Below are positions 13,129-14,708 of a stretch of DNA of 14,708 nucleotides, in pieces. The position numbers were made by a program, and so were the translations under genes. The first letter of the stretch is position 1, and each line of letters starts with the position of its first letter. The stretch covers positions 2,462-17,169 of the forward strand of contig MEXE01000047.1 of assembly GCA_001775555.1 (NCBI GenBank), read 5' to 3'. The DNA comes from Candidatus Amesbacteria bacterium RBG_19FT_COMBO_48_16 (GTDB taxonomy: Bacteria; Patescibacteriota; Microgenomatia; CAZETR01; Amesbacteraceae). Under the pieces are notes generated by a model. The model saw nothing but the letters and a program-made list of their open reading frames with translations, searched no databases and was not told the origin of the DNA.

Positions 13129-14589
13129 TTATATTTTTTCGATGGTCAAGCCAACATTTACCGTAGGATTGTCAAGCAGAACACTGGCTTGGTCGGGAAT
13201 GACCACTCCGACCGGAATAACCACCGTTTCCTGGTACCGGGACAGGTCAATGATTTCGGTAGAAATCTGAGCCGACGGAGATGAGTTTTCAGGGTACCAA
13301 AGCTCCAGCGACTGCGGACTGATATCTACCGACAAAAGCTGGAAGCCGGGAGGGACTTGACCGCGGGTGCTGGCGGTTACGGGAGTCAGGACCGGAAAGC
13401 GTTTCCGGGCAGTAAGAAGAAGTGAAGAGGGGTTAACCGAGTCTATTTTGAGGTTAGCCGGCTGGAGAATATTTTTTTCGGTGAGAGCAATTTCGTTGAC
13501 ACCGTTTTTGAGCCGGGAGGCATCCACTGTGATGGAAAACACGGAGTTTTTAAGATTTAAAAACGCTGATTCTCCCCGACCGCTGACGGAAATTGTTATC
13601 TCCTTGGGACTGTATGTTTCTATAAAAACGTCACGGGGTAAATTGTCGAAAGTTACCGGCACCTGATACTCCCGGTAGACAATTTCGGCCCGGTAAGCGC
13701 TGAAAAACCAAATGACGCTGGTAACCAGGATCGCGGATAATTTGAGCCATAAATCCTTTTTGAACAAACGGATAAAAAAGCCATCAGAAGGCGGCATAAA
13801 CTTGGACTTGATAAATCTGTCGAGTTCTTTTTCTAAGAGGGAAAAATCTTCAATAGTCTTCATTTTGCCGTCACGGCAAATCGAAATCGTGCCTTTTTCC
13901 TCGGAAACTATGATGGAGAGGGCATCAATTTTTTCCGATAAACCTAAGCCCGCACTGTGACGGGTGCCGTGTTTGCCGATTTCCCTGAAGTTGATGGAGA
14001 GAGGCAAATGCACGCCAAATTGGGAGATGCGATTTTTGGTAATGATCAAAGCCCCGTCATGGCCGTAGGAATGCGGCTCGAATATACTCATGATAGTTTC
14101 CTCCGAAATAATTCCGTCAAGCGGGATTCCGCCGGAAATATAAGAGTCCAAATTGTCTTTGCCGGCGACTACGATCAGTGCGCCGATCCGGGATTGGGCC
14201 AGCCTGACACAGGATTGGATAATTTCGGCTGTGGAGGGGGATTTCTGCAGTAAAGGACCGACTTTGATCTGGCGGGAACCGGCAAGTCCCAGCAGTTCAA
14301 AATATTTGCGAATCTCCTGCTGAAAGACGATGACGAAAAGAAAAGCGGAAACACCCACAAAGTACTGGAGAGTCTGCAGAGTCAGATACAAATTGAAGAC
14401 CTGGGCAAAAATATACAGAATGATAACTATGACCAGACCCAGGATAATGGATATAGTCCTGGTTTTTTTGAAAAGAATTAAAAGCGAATAGAGAAAAAGG
14501 CTGATGATGAGAATGTCGAGAATGTCGTTGAGGTAGAGGTTGCCGGAAAGAGGAAAAAGACCGGTGCCGGTAAGAAGTCTGGTTAACAT
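13129..14589 (-). CDS. Fusion: membrane diadenylate cyclase (CdaA-type) + YbbR (CdaR-like) domains
   Basis: The protein makes the second messenger c-di-AMP from two ATP. Residues 1-90 hold three transmembrane helices, followed by FQQEIRKYFELLG, like CdaA. Residues about 115-245 are the DAC domain with YGHDGALII (DGA motif 178-180) and GTRHSAGLGLSE (208-219); the family motif RHR is RHS here, so its third residue, normally Arg, is Ser212. A fourth membrane segment (about 280-298) leads to a presumably external part with two YbbR-like repeats (about 303-395 and 398-485). In Firmicutes CdaA (about 273 residues) and its regulator CdaR (YbbR repeats) are adjacent genes, often with glmM; here both are one polypeptide. 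The ATG at 14587-14589 is used; no clear Shine-Dalgarno sequence is seen. Confidence 0.92.
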   Translation of the reverse strand: MLTRLLTGTGLFPLSGNLYLNDILDILIISLFLYSLLILFKKTRTISIILGLVIVIILYIFAQVFNLYLTLQTLQYFVGVSAFLFVIVFQQEIRKYFELLGLAGSRQIKVGPLLQKSPSTAEIIQSCVRLAQSRIGALIVVAGKDNLDSYISGGIPLDGIISEETIMSIFEPHSYGHDGALIITKNRISQFGVHLPLSINFREIGKHGTRHSAGLGLSEKIDALSIIVSEEKGTISICRDGKMKTIEDFSLLEKELDRFIKSKFMPPSDGFFIRLFKKDLWLKLSAILVTSVIWFFSAYRAEIVYREYQVPVTFDNLPRDVFIETYSPKEITISVSGRGESAFLNLKNSVFSITVDASRLKNGVNEIALTEKNILQPANLKIDSVNPSSLLLTARKRFPVLTPVTASTRGQVPPGFQLLSVDISPQSLELWYPENSSPSAQISTEIIDLSRYQETVVIPVGVVIPDQASVLLDNPTVNVGLTIEKI

Positions 14590-14606
14590 AAATTTAAAGA
14601 TACTTC

Positions 14607-14626
14607 TTTATATTACCCAATATAAA
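14607..14626 (-). promoter_or_regulatory. Perfect AT-rich palindrome upstream of the diadenylate cyclase gene
   Basis: tttatatt and aatataaa form an 8-bp perfect inverted repeat with a 4-nt spacer, 17 nt before the start codon. It overlaps the most plausible -10 sequences (TATAAA at 14621-14626 on the plus strand reading, and its mirror image on the minus strand), so it could be an operator or simply a symmetric -10 region. A smaller aaaga/tcttt repeat (14596-14609) lies between it and the ATG. Confidence 0.4.
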
Positions 14627-14658
14627 TCCCAACCGCCAGGGTGTTATCTTTGAGAATA

Positions 14659-14693
14659 AAACAACCCACCGATATTCAGGCGGTGGGTTGTTT
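14659..14693 (-). terminator. Rho-independent terminator hairpin
   Basis: A 13-bp perfect stem (14659-14671 with 14681-14693, core aacaacccaccg) has a 9-nt loop and is GC-rich at the apex. On the minus strand it ends in TTGTTTTATT, a suitable U-rich tail for a gene lying beyond the right edge. The plus-strand side also ends in TTTGTT, so it may work both ways. It separates that unseen gene from the diadenylate cyclase gene. Confidence 0.75.
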
Positions 14694-14708
14694 GTTAAGG
14701 TTTAACGG

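Noticed and set aside
1..14708. Recoding of TGA as glycine, as in SR1/Gracilibacteria
   Set aside because: TGA ends several genes at the expected place, and no conserved glycine position is encoded by TGA in the genes examined.
1..14708. CRISPR array, tRNA or rRNA genes
   Set aside because: No regularly spaced repeats and no cloverleaf or rRNA-like sequence noticed; the only tandem repeat is the two-copy 14-bp unit at 4954-4981.

Overview
The window looks like part of a small-genome bacterium of the Candidate Phyla Radiation (Patescibacteria), most likely a Microgenomates-type lineage. This is inferred from gene content and protein style: very compact gene packing, PEP synthase with a lower-glycolysis cluster, a short divergent clamp-loader delta-like protein, a four-helix-bundle (S23-type) gene, and several domain fusions. 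TGA is used as an ordinary stop (metallopeptidase, flavin-binding protein, four-helix-bundle gene), so there is no sign of the UGA recoding seen in SR1/Gracilibacteria. No 16S, tRNA or other phylogenetic marker RNA is present, so the assignment is an inference.

Layout, read along the minus strand from right to left. A bidirectional-looking terminator hairpin (about 14659-14693) closes a gene beyond the window. Then follow a fused diadenylate cyclase/YbbR protein (13129-14589) and a three-helix membrane protein of unknown function (12385-13101). The only plus-strand gene, a phosphodiester-glycosidase-family (NAGPA) secreted or membrane-anchored protein (11591-12388), meets the membrane protein tail to tail with overlapping stop codons and diverges from ruvC (11049-11573). 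Next is a secreted clan GH-A-like glycosidase fused to a DUF192 domain (9631-11004).

A good extended -10 promoter (9614-9622) then opens a tight minus-strand cluster: a small EF-Tu-domain-2-like protein with no canonical start codon (9339-9587), an HExxH metallopeptidase (8920-9318), a pyridoxamine-phosphate-oxidase-like protein (8498-8923) and a short DNA polymerase III delta-like protein (7802-8494).

After a 135-bp repeat-bearing gap comes the carbon-metabolism block: a one-polypeptide fusion of a phosphohexomutase with a phosphoglucose/phosphomannose isomerase (5264-7666), a 327-bp inverted-repeat-bounded element carrying a truncated four-helix-bundle gene (4952-5278), PEP synthase (2658-4946), enolase (1383-2654) and a cofactor-independent phosphoglycerate mutase cut by the left window edge (1-1368). 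Together these connect hexose-1-phosphates to fructose-6-phosphate, and 3-phosphoglycerate to pyruvate.

The strongest candidates for novelty are the three domain fusions (PGM/PMM-PGI/PMI, CdaA-YbbR, GH-DUF192), a threonine in place of the catalytic serine of GpmI, the four-helix-bundle element squeezed between two metabolic genes, the elongation-factor-like gene without a start codon, and repeat palindromes that supply the C-terminal tails of at least two genes.
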